From the NCBI RefSeq assembly GCF_048128805.1, contig NC_136016.1:18312176-18376175 (forward strand): a DNA stretch of 64,000 bases, in the 5' to 3' direction. Made by a program: the position numbers and the translations under genes. The notes under the pieces were generated by a model. That model had not been told where the DNA came from, did not search any database, and saw only the letters and a list, made by a program, of their open reading frames with translations. Positions 1-30,858 of this stretch are shown here, piece by piece; within the stretch, counting starts at the first letter, position 1, and every line of letters starts with the position of its first letter. This DNA comes from Centroberyx gerrardi. Lineage: Eukaryota > Chordata > Actinopteri > Beryciformes > Berycidae.

Positions 1-3000
1 GTTTGTCCTCAAGGACGAGGAAGGCAGTCAGAATAATACATGTGCTAATGCGGGTATGAAAATATAATGTATTGATCCCGAGTTGGATTGCAGACCAAAT
101 AATTTGTTGTGTATTAAGGTTGTTGTGCGTAATTCGGGTCCACCGTGTGTTTTCCAGGTCTGCCGTCGCCGTGTGTGTTTGTGTTTGCAGTGGATGGGAC
201 AGATGGAGAAACACTGTGGGAGCGTCCACTGCTCCCAGAGTTCCACTGGGCCCAGTGCGGTCTGGACAGAGAGACAGAGAAGGACTGGGACTGTCTGCTG
301 TCCCACTCTGACCAGCTCACAGCCATCGACAAATACACTGGTTAGTGACTCCTTCTACCTCCCCCTGTTATGTATTCTGCAAATGATTCCACCACATTTC
401 CATCAAGTATTTATAATGTTGCAATACATCATTCAAATGTATGTAGTCATAACACGAACAATAATAGTGAAGCTATTTTCTACATGGCAAGTAATGAATT
501 CAGTTCTTTTCGTCCATCTGTAATTTTTAGATGTGACAACTTCCTCCCTTTCCAGTGAAACATATCACATATATCACCATGCATAAATGCTGCCAGCCTC
601 AGCACAATTTAACAAAGTAATGGGTCTCTAGTGATTTTTCAAATCCTGTGGGTGGGGAAGCTTTCACTTCGTGAGAGGCTATTGAGTAGGCACTGTGGTA
701 AAAACACCTCTAATTTGTAAATTACCTCTTCAAAGCAACACAAAGCACTTTTAATGTTTTGTAACTTTGATTTTTACATTTATTAAATGAAAAAAACGTG
801 AAAATGTCAGGTTTGGCAATAAGTTACCCCCGAACAGTTCCAACAATGTTTTAGGGCTGCTGGTCCCATCTGAATTATTAACTGTTCACAACACAGTTGT
901 ATAAGATGGTACTGAGGGAGTGAACAGTGAGATGTATTTGTTTTTACATTTTCTCAAAACTGTTGGTCCACATCATATGAATTATGAATTTTCAATGTCT
1001 GAGATGGCTATTTAGAAAATTCCTTAACATAATAATCATAAACCAAATAACTGCAGCAGAGAGGTGATAAAGTAGTGCATGAAGGAGGCTCGTTCTGTTT
1101 ACAACATTGAGTCTGCATTATCATACATATTTAACTGAAAGTAAAGGATAACAACATATTTTAGTAGACACCAAAATAAACAATGCTGTGCAGTATCTTA
1201 ACTGTACATCTAACTGTATCAAGTAGAGGTATAGCAGGGATATAAATCATTGTGAACATAAAGGAAATAAGCTATTGCCTACAGCCCTTTTGCGTCATCC
1301 TTGAGTATCTAAATTATAAGCCTGATTCCAGCAGGACCTGATGCACAAGGCTTTTTAAATTGTCAAATCTAATCAAAGGGGAGATAAAGGTGCCAGGAAA
1401 GCTTTCCTGGAATAATTTATGGTGTGCTTTGTGAATGCATGCACCATATTAAATGTATGCCATATTGTTCCAGTAGAGTTGTCCTGCATTTCACAGGCTG
1501 CCTTTGTTCCATTTGTTTGTCTTTGACTGTCGAGATAAGAAACCATTGTTTGCTGAAGTTTTACCTACTTTAAAGGTCCCATATTTTACTTTTTTTTTAA
1601 TTTTTTTTTTAGCAATTTAACACAGTTCGCTGTGGCCTTTAAAAAAAAAAACATTTGTGAAGTGTATAGCAAAAAAACCCCACCTAAATCCAGTTTAGTT
1701 TTTTGTAGTGTGTGTTCCAGCCTCTCAGTGCCACTATTGTAAAGAACAGGCTGCTGATGAACAGGCATTGATTGAATTGAATATCCAATTTCCCTTTTTC
1801 TCAGCCATTAGATACAATGACAAAATGCTTACATGTGGAAGGGCAAGGAAAAAGCAGTTTTGTACAATATGGGACCTTTAAGATTAAATAAACTCAGTCA
1901 AATTCAGTGTCCTGTTGTGCTGTCTGTGTTTCTATAGGTGTTGTCAGGTGGCAGCAGCCTCATCCTCCTGGTTTGCGCAGCACTGTGCCTGTTCTTAGTG
2001 TCCCAGATCTGGATGGGGACAGGATCAGTGATGTGGCTCTAGTGGCACCCGGCACCACACAGGTAAACACCAATGATGTCAATTATTACAGCTACATTTA
2101 TTTTCTAGTATCTTACAGTGCAAGGATTAAGTTACATTGTAGTGTGACTCTCTCACAATGTCTTCTAGGGCTCTTTGCAAGGCCTCTTTGGAAGTATTCA
2201 GTATTTAAGCATTTTAATTCTAGTTCTTTGGTAATAATGAGCTCTGGTAGGGCTACAATATGCAAATGAAAATCTTTGCCAATGTGATCATTTGTCAATG
2301 TAGCAACAGAACAGAATTCACCCAATATAAATGTCTCTCGTCATGTCTGCAGACTCAGCTGGTATTTCTGTCGGGGAATACAGGCGTCCAGATCGGTTCT
2401 ACGGTGGTTCTTGACTCAGCAGAGACAACTAAACATCTCCTCCATCACACCACCAAAAGTTCTCACTATGTACTGCTTCAGAAAGGTTTGTATCTCAGAT
2501 CAGATCGCAATTGTGTGCTGTAGTTTGTGTTCAGTAAAAATAGCCAAACATTTCTCCACCCAAAGTTTCTTTTTACCTTGCACATTAAGAAAAAGACAAA
2601 AACGTATTTAACATATATTTATTGACAAGTTGGTTAGCTCAGTTGTAGTTTTTTTTCCAAATTCTGCCAAATTCTGGTAGTCTTGTTATTTATTTTTAAC
2701 ACCTAGTTTTCATATTAGTTTTATTTTACAATAATAACCTTGCTTTACACTGTACACAGTAAATAAGTACTTGACCATGCTAACAATTGTATCCTCAGTT
2801 TGCATTGATTCAGTGTGACATGTTGTGGGTTTGGTTTTCCAGTGTTGATATTGGAGCTGGGAAAAGTATATTGATTTCAAGCTCCAGTACAGCCATTGTG
2901 TATCAATATCTGTACACAGTTGATGGCAGTAGTGAGTTATCCTGCATTTCATTCACAGACACTGGCTTGTATGGACTGTCGCTTTGGAAGATTGCTGCCA

Positions 3001-4882
3001 AGGCTAAAGCAGGGATCGAAGTCGGCCTCAAGAAGGATAAACACTGGGAGAGCAAAGCCAGCGCCACCTCTGACCTCGTACCTATCTACGAGTAAGAAGC
3101 AGACAAATACATCAACCTGTTAGTTATGACTTAAACTGCAACCAGGTCTGAAACACAGATTTCACTGAATAGCTAGTAATCATGGTGGCTTTAACCAGAG
3201 ACTTGTGTCAGTAATGTTTTTTTTCTCCTCTGTAGGTCTGACTCAGTGAAACAGGTGCTACAAACGGGGAAAACAGATGAGCCACCCAACCTGCTGCTGG
3301 TGACTGGACAGGAGGTGTTGTTAGTGGATGGAAGCAGTTTGCAAATACTGTGGAGATTAAATACCAGCACAGTCCTCAGGTATTCTGCCGATTTCTGATG
3401 GAGCTTTTTCACTCCACATGCAAATTAATATTTAAAGGGGCATTAAGTAAAGACTTCTACGAGCGACTAAGGAATTGCAACATCATCACTGGGTCTCTGG
3501 CACAGCTTACAGCAGCCTCTAATGGACAGGAATAATCAAGTCATATTTTTACAAATCTAACAGAAACGCCTAGTGATCACAATGCAAAATAATACTGCTT
3601 TGTGAGAACGAAATGTGTTGCAGCTATGGTCGCTCAATCCTAGGCCTGGCGAAGTAATCATTGAGTCATTGGTATTGATCAACAAACTCATTAAACCCTT
3701 GCAGATATATTATAGTCATTTGTGCTATGGGACACTAAAAGTCTTACTTAATGCACCTCTAACACACATATCATACTCTGTGATTGTAACCAGGCTCTTT
3801 GAGTCAAATACATCTTCTCATCTACGTATCTTCTCATTCATTCAGCGAGCCCTCCTTTGGTCACTTTAACAAAGATGGTATACTTGATGTAGTGATTGAG
3901 GAGGATATCGGCAACAACACAAAGAGGGTGAGTCGGGTCACAACTGTACAAACACTACTGTGATACCAAAACTCACTCTGTAATCAGAAATCCTTCCAGT
4001 AACTAAAAAAACAACCTCATTTCATTGATTTCTTTGCCCTGCTTCTCTTGTATGGTGATATCAACTTGAATATGTATTTGTGGCTGTGTGTCTTGTATTT
4101 AGGTAAGGATTCTGGATGGGAAGTCGGGCGGTGTGCTGTGGGAAGTCAACCTGTTGGCCACTCCCAACTCACCCCGACCCGCCTCAGTCAACACCATCAA
4201 CTCCTTCTCCGTCTTCATGTTCTGGGGCATGCTGCCCTCAGAGACCAACACTTCTGTGAGTACACTGCCTGTATGAGAAGATGCATATTACACATACAAC
4301 TCATTATCATTTACGTGTTATTTGGCTCTTTCAGCACTTTACATCGTAATGAGAGATGCGAAAAATGCTGATTTTAAATGAATGTTTTCTTTCAGGTACC
4401 AGCTGGTGACCGTCGTTCCTACATGCTGCATCCTCACTATTCTGAAGTTCTCCTAGAGTCAACCAATGTCCTGGAACACATCATTACATTTAAAGGTGTT
4501 TTTTTGTTCTCTTCTGAATTTCATACGCTCCAACAAATCCCTAGAACTTTATATTAATTTGGGTAGACAAGAGTGCAACAAGTCAATGGTGTGAATCACT
4601 GTTTAGGGGGATGTCACTTGGGTGAATTAAACTTTCCGTGTCTGTGTGTGTGTCCTCCTCTTAGCCACGTTGTTGGAGCGCGGGCGCCATGCTTGTTACA
4701 TCCTGCTGACGGGCCCATGGGGCGAGGGAGCTGATGGCACGGTGACCCTCAGCAAGCGAAAGTTGAAGCAGGACGTCCCAACCAGCAGGGTTCTTCGCAT
4801 CGGCACCGGCACCGGCACCAGTTCAGAATCCAACGACGACATCAAAGAGGCCTTCAATCGACTCCGCTTCAGTGATGAGTGA
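1..4882 (+). CDS. FAM234A: FAM234A (ITFG3), 5'-truncated by the window edge
   Basis: Single-pass type II membrane protein family with an extracellular FG-GAP/beta-propeller-like region; molecular role poorly defined. The N-terminal cytoplasmic and transmembrane part lies outside the window. Coding exons read from matching GT-AG sites and phases: 1-53 (partial), 158-340, 1938-2062, 2353-2485, 2959-3091, 3236-3379, 3846-3927, 4103-4255, 4396-4495, 4665-4882, about 441 residues, stop TGA. Recognition rests on blocks recalled from the human protein: GETLWERP, an HWES block, HPHYSEVLLESTNV, RHACYILLTGPWG, and the C-terminal block ending NRLRFSDE (human NRLRY-type end after 'IRDRFS'). Two FG-GAP-type acidic loops are visible: DLDGDRISDVALV and FNKDGILDVVI. 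FAM234B is the alternative, but the C-terminal blocks fit FAM234A better. No frame breaks seen. Confidence 0.9.
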
Positions 4883-5985
4883 TGGGACCAGTTGTGAAAT
4901 TGCACAGTGTATCCTCAATGCTGCAACCATTTGGCACAGCTGACTGTACAGTTGCTTAACTTGACTTTAACAACCAAAGTGCGCACACTAGCTATCACTA
5001 CCTTACAACTGCTGACAACCAAACAAATTCCTTAATGTTTAGTGCGCCTAGGTTGACTTGATTTGATGGGATTTTCCCATAAGTCACCATTGGACAAACT
5101 AGGCATTAACTGTCCTCAGACCTGATCGGATGCATACTTTCTTCTTCTGTCCGTAAAGCTACCGTTTCCCGACAATCACACCACACAGACTGTTGCTCTC
5201 CTGCTGAGAAATCCATCAAGAGGACCTGACTTGCTGTATTGTTTCCTAGCACTTTCAAGCATCAGTGCGATGCTCTCTTTTCTTACTGTACAGTCTCTAT
5301 CAGCTGGATTATGATTTGAATCTACTATGCAACTGATTGTTGCACTATGCTTTAAGGGCTGCAGAAGCATGCCAATAGAAAAGGTCATAGTTCCCTATGC
5401 ATTTCAAGTTACAATAGCCTTAAAGCATGGGTACACAGTGAGAGGGATATGGTTTTCCTTGGGTGGATTTTCTGGTAAACTTGCTTTAACCCTATGAAAC
5501 TGTAAAGTAGTTGTTGACATATGACAGTTGAAGCCCCACAGATCCCCAAGGTATTCAACTCTGTGCTTGATGTAAATACTTTTGTAAAGGATCCTGCTTC
5601 CAAAAGTGTTGACAAGGTAGTCTTGTAGTCAAGGTACTGTAGATGACAATCGTGTGACATTTGTGTCCATTAGGGGGTATTTCCTTAATCCATGATGCTG
5701 TAACTAGTGACGCCTTTAATGCACACAGACAGAACTGCAGACTTCCTTTGAGGCATTCAACACTGAGTTTCAAAGTTTCAACAAAATACTGGGCTATTCC
5801 TGCAGGTCTACAGTAAAGGAGGTTTGCTGTTTTTTTTCCAATTCTTGAACATTTATGCCTTTTAAAGTTAGTATTTTTTGCCATACATGAATATATTGAA
5901 CCTGTGGAACAAGCCCTCATTGGAGACGTGTTCTTTTTCTGATTTGACTTGATATAGCAATATTAAACTATTTTAGAATAACTAG
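4883..5985 (+). other. FAM234A: Probable FAM234A 3'UTR
   Basis: Sequence after the FAM234A stop has no coding signal. An ATTAAA at 5962-5967 is the best candidate polyadenylation signal, which would give a 3'UTR of about 1.1 kb. The end is inferred. Confidence 0.45.
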
Positions 5986-6279
5986 TTTCATTTAATTCCA
6001 TTGATGGGGCTTATTATGGGAGCAAATACACCGAATGTATAAAATAGTAGGGACATCTTCCTGATATTGAGTTGCAGAATCCACATATCCTAAAAATCCT
6101 TGTAATGGCTTTTACCTGAATTCAAGTAAACAGTAAGTATCCTTAAATATTTTGTAGATTCAGTACACATGCTTATGACAAATGAGTGGACTTTAAGTCA
6201 GTCACACAGGGTGTTAATTAATTAATTTATGGGTGACCTCTTGCTGCCTTGTGTTATAGTATCTACACTCACTAAATGC

Positions 6280-6721
6280 ACATGTGTAGAATACATCGGG
6301 CTACGTCCTGCTGGCATGCGCAGAGTCTCGCGCTGAGCCGTGCAGGAGCACTGGCCCTCAGTCACGTACCTCATGGTTCACTGTTCAGTTTGCTCACCGC
6401 ATGTCAGCAGCCGGGGCGTGATCCGCTCACCGTGACGCGCAACGGCTGATAGGGCTTGAAACGCTGTACCTGCTCCTATAGGAAATCATTTCGAGAATGG
6501 AAGTAATCGGATCCTATAGACCCCGTCCCGAACCTGATGTTGAAGACCGTATACGGCGTGAACGAGCAATGAGGCTGGAGGCGTTCATGTTTCTAGCGAG
6601 GGTAGAGGAGCAGCGGGCGCAAAAATGTGCGACAAACGGGACGCTCAGTGTTTTTTTTTTTAGGTTTATGGAGAGAATACTGGACGGACGCATATTTGCC
6701 TTGGATGTACAAACAGGCTGA
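6280..6721 (+). other. CpG-containing spacer with a small unassigned ORF (6497-6721)
   Basis: After an AT-rich spacer the base composition changes to CG-containing sequence from about 6,290 to 6,630. An ATG at 6497 opens a 74-codon frame whose first 43 residues are strongly charged and helical (DVEDRIRRERAMRLEAF, then a VEEQRAQK stretch), ending in low-quality sequence after a T run. A pyrimidine-rich stretch ending in TATAG lies just upstream of the ATG, so it could be an internal exon. I do not recognise the protein. It may be a first exon of an unmapped transcript, an alternative COX6B 5' exon, or chance. Confidence 0.25.
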
Positions 6722-7430
6722 GGGACTATTAGTAAAGAGCGATTGTGGTATTAATGCAGAGCAATGCAGTCCGTGGCCAGAATACCTTTAGCCTACTCCA
6801 TGTGACTGTTCAGACAGGTTGTTGTTTTTTTTTAAGTCGGAATATAGCTTTTGTACTCAAACAGAACGACTACCCATGATATTCCCCATTCAATCTCAGT
6901 TTAAGAGAGCACAAATATATCCGACCAACCAGATTAATGTGGATTGTGCTCTTCTGTCCCCCCTTTAAACCTGGCAGGACCCCACAGTCTCCATGCTGCG
7001 CGCCTATTTTCACTTGCGCCTCAAATGACCCGCAGCTGCTGTTCCTAGAGAGAGATAGTTCCTGGTTTAGGTTAGACAAGGTGAGAATTTGCCCTGTTTT
7101 TACATGGAATTTCCTCACTTGAAAGCAGATATGTAGCCTAATCAAAGAATAAAACGTGCTAGAGCTTTTGAATAAGGTCTATGTAAATCCCGAAAATCTC
7201 CTGGGATACCTTTCATGTTGCGTATCAAATTGTTGGCTACGGGCTGTTAATGATTAACAGAAATGCTGGAGGGCAGAATACTTCCGCCTTGAATATAAAA
7301 GTGCATTGCTGTGTGCGAAACATGACATTAAACATTTCAAAACACTTCCAAACTCTTGTGGTATTTCCAAAGCATCCCGCTGGTTTCTTTATCCTCTCCT
7401 CATCACTCATCCTTAAATTAAACCCCTGAG
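6722..7430. other. Spacer, nothing recognised
   Basis: No conserved coding exon, RNA gene or clear repeat structure seen on either strand between the small ORF and the COX6B 5' region. Confidence 0.5.
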
Positions 7431-7459
7431 ACTATATGGCTCATTCCAATGTGACCTGC

Positions 7460-7611
7460 AGCCGCCATACTGAGATGACGGGACTGCACGCACGGATACA
7501 ACAATATCTTCGGACCGGGGCGCGCGGGGCGCACATTGCTTATCTGAGGAACGCGACACTTTCACCGTCCGGTGTAAAAGTCACTTTGAGCCAGACAGGA
7601 CCTGCTGCAAA
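7460..7611 (+). other. COX6B1: Probable COX6B 5' non-coding exon
   Basis: A CG-containing block ends in CTGCAAAG followed by a good donor GTAACA at 7612. It is the nearest GC-rich, donor-terminated segment upstream of the COX6B start exon, whose acceptor is at 8740. COX6B genes commonly have a non-coding first exon. The exact start is not visible; the assignment is inferred. Confidence 0.45.
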
Positions 7612-8748
7612 GGTAACACTTAGCCTAATGCATTTATTCTTCTATTTACTTTAATACAGCATCACTGTTACTTAAAGGATATGCAGCATTATGAAATAAG
7701 GCTCGACTCGGATGAAAATGACTTAATTTGAGTAGCGTATATAGAATTTTTAATTTTTCCAATAAGCTACATTTCACTTTGTAATGTTAATAATTAATCA
7801 CCTTGCTGAAATAAAATAGGCTAGAAGGCTAATATTTGTAAGATTAAGAAACATTAACGAAGCGATGTTAGGAGGAAATGCTTTTACAGGCCTGGTGACA
7901 ACAGGCTATTGATAAGCTACTTATCAATACCGAATAAAATATGAGTCAAAAACTGAAACTGATAGAAAAAAAAAAAATGAAAATGATATCAGTCGCTTAT
8001 TTTTGCATCCAGACTCTGGTGTTATTCTGTGGAATAAGCTTTGTTGAATGTGGGGTAAAAAAAAAAAAAAAAACATGCCCTAGATTTCTAGAAACATCTC
8101 CAAAGTGCCGCATTCTCCCAGCACCCCTAAACACCCCAAAATAATAATCCTCTACAAAGCCTCGTCCGTGCGCGTTTTCAGACATTTGCTATAACGGTAA
8201 AGTCAGTCCTTACACCTGCATATAGGTAATCTATAGGCACCTGGAGCGAAGTGAAGTTATGTCGGTCTGTATGGTAAACATGCATTTGACACATTATGGT
8301 TCTATTGAACGAAATCTCCAGGTAATTGTAGGTTCAGTTTGTGTTTGGGTGACAGAAACCTTCTACTGAGCAATTTTACACCGAGTAACCGTTTAAAAAA
8401 CGTCTGAATGATTACAGACGTCTGGGCTAAAGTGAAAGTTTATAGACTTCTGCGTCTTAGACTATCTTCTGGAGTATATGACAAAAATAAGGCACTCTCT
8501 TGTACACATCGATTTATCTAGTGCATATTTTTGATATTTACAGCTTTTTATGTAGTGTTTAATGTAGGCTATTTACCACTGGTTTCAAACTGCTGTACAA
8601 AGCTGCACAAAGCCAAAAAAGATCCTGGTCTGTATGAGAAATAAAGCAGAGACATGACGTTGAAATCACGTGTAGTGCACAGTGGGATCTTTTTTTCTTG
8701 CATCCCATCCCATCGTCATCTAATAATATTCTGTTGACAGAAGTGAAG

Positions 8749-10974
8749 ATGGCTGAAGACATTCAAGCCAAACTGGAGAAGTACCGCACTGCTCCCTTTG
8801 ACGCCAGATTCCCCAACCAGAACCAGACCAGGAACTGCTGGTCCAACTACCTGGGTAAGACTGGGCATCAAGGTCAAGGCATTTAGCTGGTTTCCTTCAT
8901 GTGATATTCTCACATTTGGAAATGAAGACAGAAAAGTTAAAAACCATAAAGACATGTTGTGTTAACTAGATATGAATAATAATCTGAGATATGCAGGTCA
9001 GGTTAATTGAAGACTATATTTTTTTTATTTAACCTTTATTTAAACAGGGAGGTCATATTGCCCATAGGCGTGGGTGTGTTTGTGTACAGTATGGTATATG
9101 ATGTAGTAGGCTATATGATGTAGATGTAGTATGGTACTTAGTGATGTATGTATTTTAGGGCTGCAACTAACGAATATTGTCATTATCGATTAATCAATCA
9201 ATTATTTTTTACGATTAATCAGTTAGTCTATAAAATGTTAAAAATAATGACAAATGCCCATCACAAGTTACCACAGCTCAAAGTCTTAAAACTGCTTACT
9301 TAGTCTGACCAGCAGCCAAAAAAAAGACACCCAAAGTCATTTTATAATGATATGAAAGTGATATGAGAGTAAAGCAGCAAATCTCAATATTTGTGAGGCT
9401 GCAACCAGCAAATGTTTGGTATTTTTACTTAACTAAAATGATTACTCAATTATCAAAATTATGATCGATCAAATTTTCTAGTAATCGACTAATTGATTGA
9501 TATAATGGCATGTAAAGCCCTTTGAGACATACTTATGATAAAGGGCTATATAAAGAAACATGACTAGACTAGACTAGACTATATAATCAAATAATATTAA
9601 CCAGATATTATTATGCCATAATGCTTCAAGCCGGGGAAAACTTGTTGCAGTTTATAAATCTGTCAGCTCTCCTAAGATCTTTGAAGGTGTTGACCTCTGA
9701 CCCCTGAGCTGGATATAATCCAATCCAAGGAGATTTCTTAAGAAGTGACTCATGGATGGAGGACATGGAGTGTTTTCATATCCATTGTTGTTGCTCTATT
9801 TTCAGACTATCACCGCTGCCAAAAAGCCCTGGACGCCAAGGGAGTGGACACCGCCCCCTGCGACTGGTACAAGAGGGTCTACAAGTCACTCTGCCCCATG
9901 TCCTGGGTAAATATGTTATGCTTCTGATGTTTCAATTGTTTTCCAAAAGGACAGAGACAGTCACTTTAATAGTAAAATGTAAATGTGGGCTGTGAGTTTG
10001 TTCAGCTGAGGTCAAAACAACCTTATCGGTCCAAACATTCCTGACTCTCTTCCTGAGAATCAAAACAACATCGAGAGTTTCATTCCAAAATGAGAGATTC
10101 CCCTTTGGAATAAATGAATGCTCAGTCTGACCAAAGGATTGTTGGCATGAAAGTAATAAAGCCTAATATGGGTTACTTTTGAAGCTCTGAGTCATTTTAA
10201 GATGCGTGCTCATACAATAGTTTATTATTAACAATAAAATCATCCATGTTTTTGAAATATTGACTGCTCAATTTCGGGTAACGTTTTGATTTCCGAAACA
10301 GATATTCACTGTTTTGGAATGAAATCCTTCATATATCAGTGGGCATTGCATGAGGTGTGCTCTGTTCCACAATACAGGCTCTTTAAACGGGTTTAATAGC
10401 ACGTCACCTGTTTCTCATTACCATAAATACAAGGTTCAGTGGGGAAGATTCAATTAAAGAGTTTCATTCCACAATGGGACAATCCCCCTTCTGTTAAAGA
10501 TGATTGCTGGTATAAAAGCATATTTTATTGTAGAATACTATTGAAGTTATTAGCCAACCAAAGATCTTTTCTTCCAAAATACTAACACTGTTGAGGATAT
10601 TGACATATTGGCAAATTAATTTCATAATAGATATATAGCGTTTTTGAATTAAATTCTTCAATTGCATGTCAATAAGTTTCCTTAAGGACAAGATACAATA
10701 ACTTAATTTTTCCCTTCAAAGCTTTTTTTTTTACACTTTCTGAGCCTTTAGGAATTACATTTTAGTGACCTATATTAAATAATTCTTAAAGTGACAGTGT
10801 CTCTTTAAGCAAATCAGCTGGAATGAACCAAATAAATATGAACATTCAAGAAAATAGCTATCAGTGAATAATAATATTCGGATTTCAAAGTATGTTTTCC
10901 TCTGCATTTCTGCCCCTCAGGTCCAGAAATGGGACGACCAGAGAGAGGAGGGGACCTTCCCAGGAAAAATCTAA
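8749..10974 (+). CDS. COX6B1: Cytochrome c oxidase subunit 6B (COX6B1-like), complete
   Basis: Nuclear-encoded subunit on the intermembrane-space face of respiratory complex IV, where it bridges the COX dimer. Three coding exons: 8749-8854, 9806-9906, 10921-10974, giving 86 residues, the same length as human COX6B1. The ATG follows the acceptor at 8740 by 8 bases. The diagnostic [11 protein letters not shown] block is present, followed by the CHCH fold: C-X9-C (NCW...YHRC, joined across the first intron) and C-X10-C (PCDW...SLC). The tail EGTFPGKI is typical of the family. The MAED start and FDARFPNQ favour COX6B1 over the testis-type COX6B2, but fish can carry duplicates, so the paralogue is less certain than the family. 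No damage seen. Confidence 0.96.
9017..9110. repeat. Fish interspersed repeat fragment in COX6B intron
   Basis: Contains TTTATTTAACCTTTATTTAA followed by a CAGGGAGGTC-like block, a pattern very common in fish genomes at LINE-derived fragments. Family name not assigned. Confidence 0.4.
9156..9503 (+). mobile_element. hAT-like MITE, copy 1 (3' end incomplete)
   Basis: Starts with the well-known fish signature AGGGCTGCAACTAACG followed by CATTATCGATTAATC, and shares its whole length with a second copy at 17711-18054 (shared internal blocks include GACCAGCAGCCAAAA and CCAGCAAATGTTTGGTA). The 3' terminus is replaced by LINE tail sequence. Non-autonomous; superfamily assigned from the terminal motif only. 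Confidence 0.7.
9508..9580 (+). mobile_element. LINE 3' tail with (ACTAG)n end
   Basis: AAGCCCTTTGAGAC followed by TGATAAAGGGCTATATAA is a classic fish non-LTR 3' end, and it runs into a short GACTA tandem repeat, the usual way such tails finish. Confidence 0.55.
10074..10660. repeat. Two tandem copies of a short repeat in COX6B intron 2
   Basis: GAGTTTCATTCCAAAATG at about 10,074 recurs as GAGTTTCATTCCACAATG at about 10,459, each followed by a similar block and by an inverted partner (TTTTGGAATGAAATCCTT near 10,310; a degenerate form near 10,635). The layout suggests two related non-autonomous elements side by side. Confidence 0.5.
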
Positions 10975-11165
10975 GACTGCCGTCTCCAAAGACTTGATCT
11001 CTACTGCTAAATGTTTGTATAAGTGATCGGAGCCCAGGAGGCTCCTCCACTACCTTTCCTCTACTGCTGCTCTGGAATCAGAGCACAAAGCAGCTGAATC
11101 ATCATTCCTTTAAAAAGACTAGAATTGTACTGCAGATTCTGCATTAAAATGTCTCAGGCAAAGTT
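10975..11165 (+). other. COX6B1: COX6B 3'UTR with polyadenylation signal
   Basis: ATTAAA at 11143-11148 lies 169 bases past the stop. KATNIP, on the other strand, ends only about 250 bases further on, so the two genes converge tail to tail. Confidence 0.6.
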
Positions 11166-11399
11166 TATGGATGGATGTTATGTCCCTCGTCTTTTTCTCT
11201 TAACAGTGGGTAGTTGAGCTGGATAAAGTCTATGCATTTACATTATGAGGAGATCATTTCTGTTGGTATAATTCGAAATATAACTCAACTGAGGACATAA
11301 AACCTCAAGTCTGAACATACAGGCCTAAAGCACCGGGCTTACAGTTGAAAAAATGACTAGAAATGTAAACCAACAAGTAAGAGTTCATCTTTTTCAGAA

Positions 11400-13098
11400 A
11401 CTTTCTTTTATTTATTCAAATATACCTACATCAAATATACACATATTTAAACAAGATTAGAAAAATAATTAAATATTTTAAACACAGAATGTCAAACGTA
11501 CAATAATAGCCACCACCACACGGAGCGGGACTGAGATACGGAATAATGACTATTGTTGCTGTCGGACATATTGAAATTAAATACATAAAACTGCATTTCA
11601 TATACAATTAGATTCCTCCTGTCATATGCAAGGACTTAAAGAGTATGAAATAGGTTATAGTGTGGCTCAATGAAGCAGTAAATCTTCTCAAAACACAAAT
11701 GTCTAACATTTTTAGTTGGTAACCTCAGCCGATGCTGAGGAGACTGTCCCATGCAACAAAATAATACAGAATATAGCTTGTACAACACCAACTACTAAGT
11801 ATTATAGTGAAGGTAGAACCAGATTTCATCCCTTTTTAAAGATAACTCTCCATTTGAGGTATGTCAACAGTGTTTGCATATTAGAAGTTGTCTGTTAGCT
11901 ACTCAAAATCCAAACAAAACTGGCAAATTTATCCTTTCGATTTCCAACCAAATTATTGAAACTGCTTTACAGCTTCAAGAAATGTTTGTCTCCAAAAATC
12001 AATCCTCTATAGCAACTTCAATAAAGGTCACTTGGATAGCAAACAAGTCTTTCTACCTGATGCTGAGAAGAAAAAGTTGTACTTGGAAAAAATATTTTGA
12101 TACCTAATTTAGGAGTGCCAAATATACGTCCGAAAGGAAGTGTAGAGTCTGTGAATAGCCAATGTAGCCTAGTACAGCTGTAGTCTTTATTTTAGTCAAG
12201 CTAAAATGTACAAAAATCTACCTATTGTACTTTATACAACTACATGGGTAACACTTTAGCCATTAATATAAATCCTCCAAAAGGTGAAAACCTCTTTGGA
12301 ACCACTTGCTCCAAATAAAACCATTAGGCTTTGTAATATACAGTATTAGCCAACAGATATAAATTATTGATAGATATAAATTAGTGTCTGGCACTGTCTG
12401 CATAGCATTCTGATTGGTTGGTGCACACTGCCGGGTGTGTCAGTCAGTTTTCATAGCCATTAGGCTAGGGGCTATCATAAATCGGCTAGGCTCATACGTG
12501 GATAAAACTCATTAATAAATGTAGCATCGACCACATCTCGACGAGAGAGTGTACTCGTGTGGCCCTGGAGCTTATCTGTCAGAATCTACGCGCCACAAGC
12601 AGCATTTAAGTACGCAGCACAAAAGTCACAAGTAGCAGCCACAGATATAGTGATTAGAACTAGGCACGATAATAGGGCTGATAGACTGCAGCCTCACAGG
12701 TTTACCCTGGCACTGTGGGAGGGAGGACAGGGGCTACGATACGGGTTCTGGATAATATATCTGTGGGTGGGTCTACACCGTGAGGGACAGGGGAGCGATC
12801 CAACCAGAAAGTGGAATCCTGTGGGTGTGTGCAGACCCACTGTGTTCTGTGCAAGCTCTGTCCTCTTCGGTGGGGACCTCGTCACCCATAAGCATTTCAC
12901 CGCCAGGGTGCAATTCTGAACCATGGCAAGTGGCTGATGGAGCGCTTTGGGATTGTTTTTGTAAGGGAGGCTCAAGGCTCAGAGGTCACCCACCACAAAG
13001 TGGGCTGAAACAAGTCAGCCATAGCTCCGCCCCTTCAGTTCTGCTCCCTTTGTATAAACAGTGTGACTTGCATCCATGTCTGTCTGCTCATCAGTCAG
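11400..13098 (-). other. KATNIP: KATNIP 3'UTR
   Basis: Non-coding on both strands after the KATNIP stop. A minus-strand AATAAA (TTTATT at about 11,407-11,412 on the given strand) is the likely polyadenylation signal, giving a UTR of about 1.7 kb. The region 12.5-13.1 kb is GC-richer than the rest. Confidence 0.5.
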
Positions 13099-30776
<17,678 letters not shown>

Positions 30777-30780
<4 letters not shown>

Positions 30781-30797
30781 ACAACCCTGTTCCACAT
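30777..30797 (-). other. KATNIP: uORF overlapping the KATNIP upstream start codon
   Basis: ATG at 30797 opens MWNRVV and stops at a TGA that overlaps the candidate KATNIP ATG at 30780 as ATGA. Another uORF, opening MIFLRNGRPCPKCG, runs past both candidate starts in a different frame. Either arrangement could limit initiation at the first KATNIP ATG and favour the MDNE start at 30753. Confidence 0.6.
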
Positions 30798-30858
30798 TTT
30801 GGACAGGGCCGACCGTTCCTCAAAAAAATCATTGGAACCTGCGTTGTATTGGTTCACC

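Noticed and set aside
3380-3845. Extra FAM234A exon in the intron after 3379
   Set aside because: The frame reads through briefly then stops; exons on each side join in phase without it.
9745-9995. Unspliced 60-79 codon frames around COX6B exon 2
   Set aside because: They are read-throughs of the real 9806-9906 exon into its introns.
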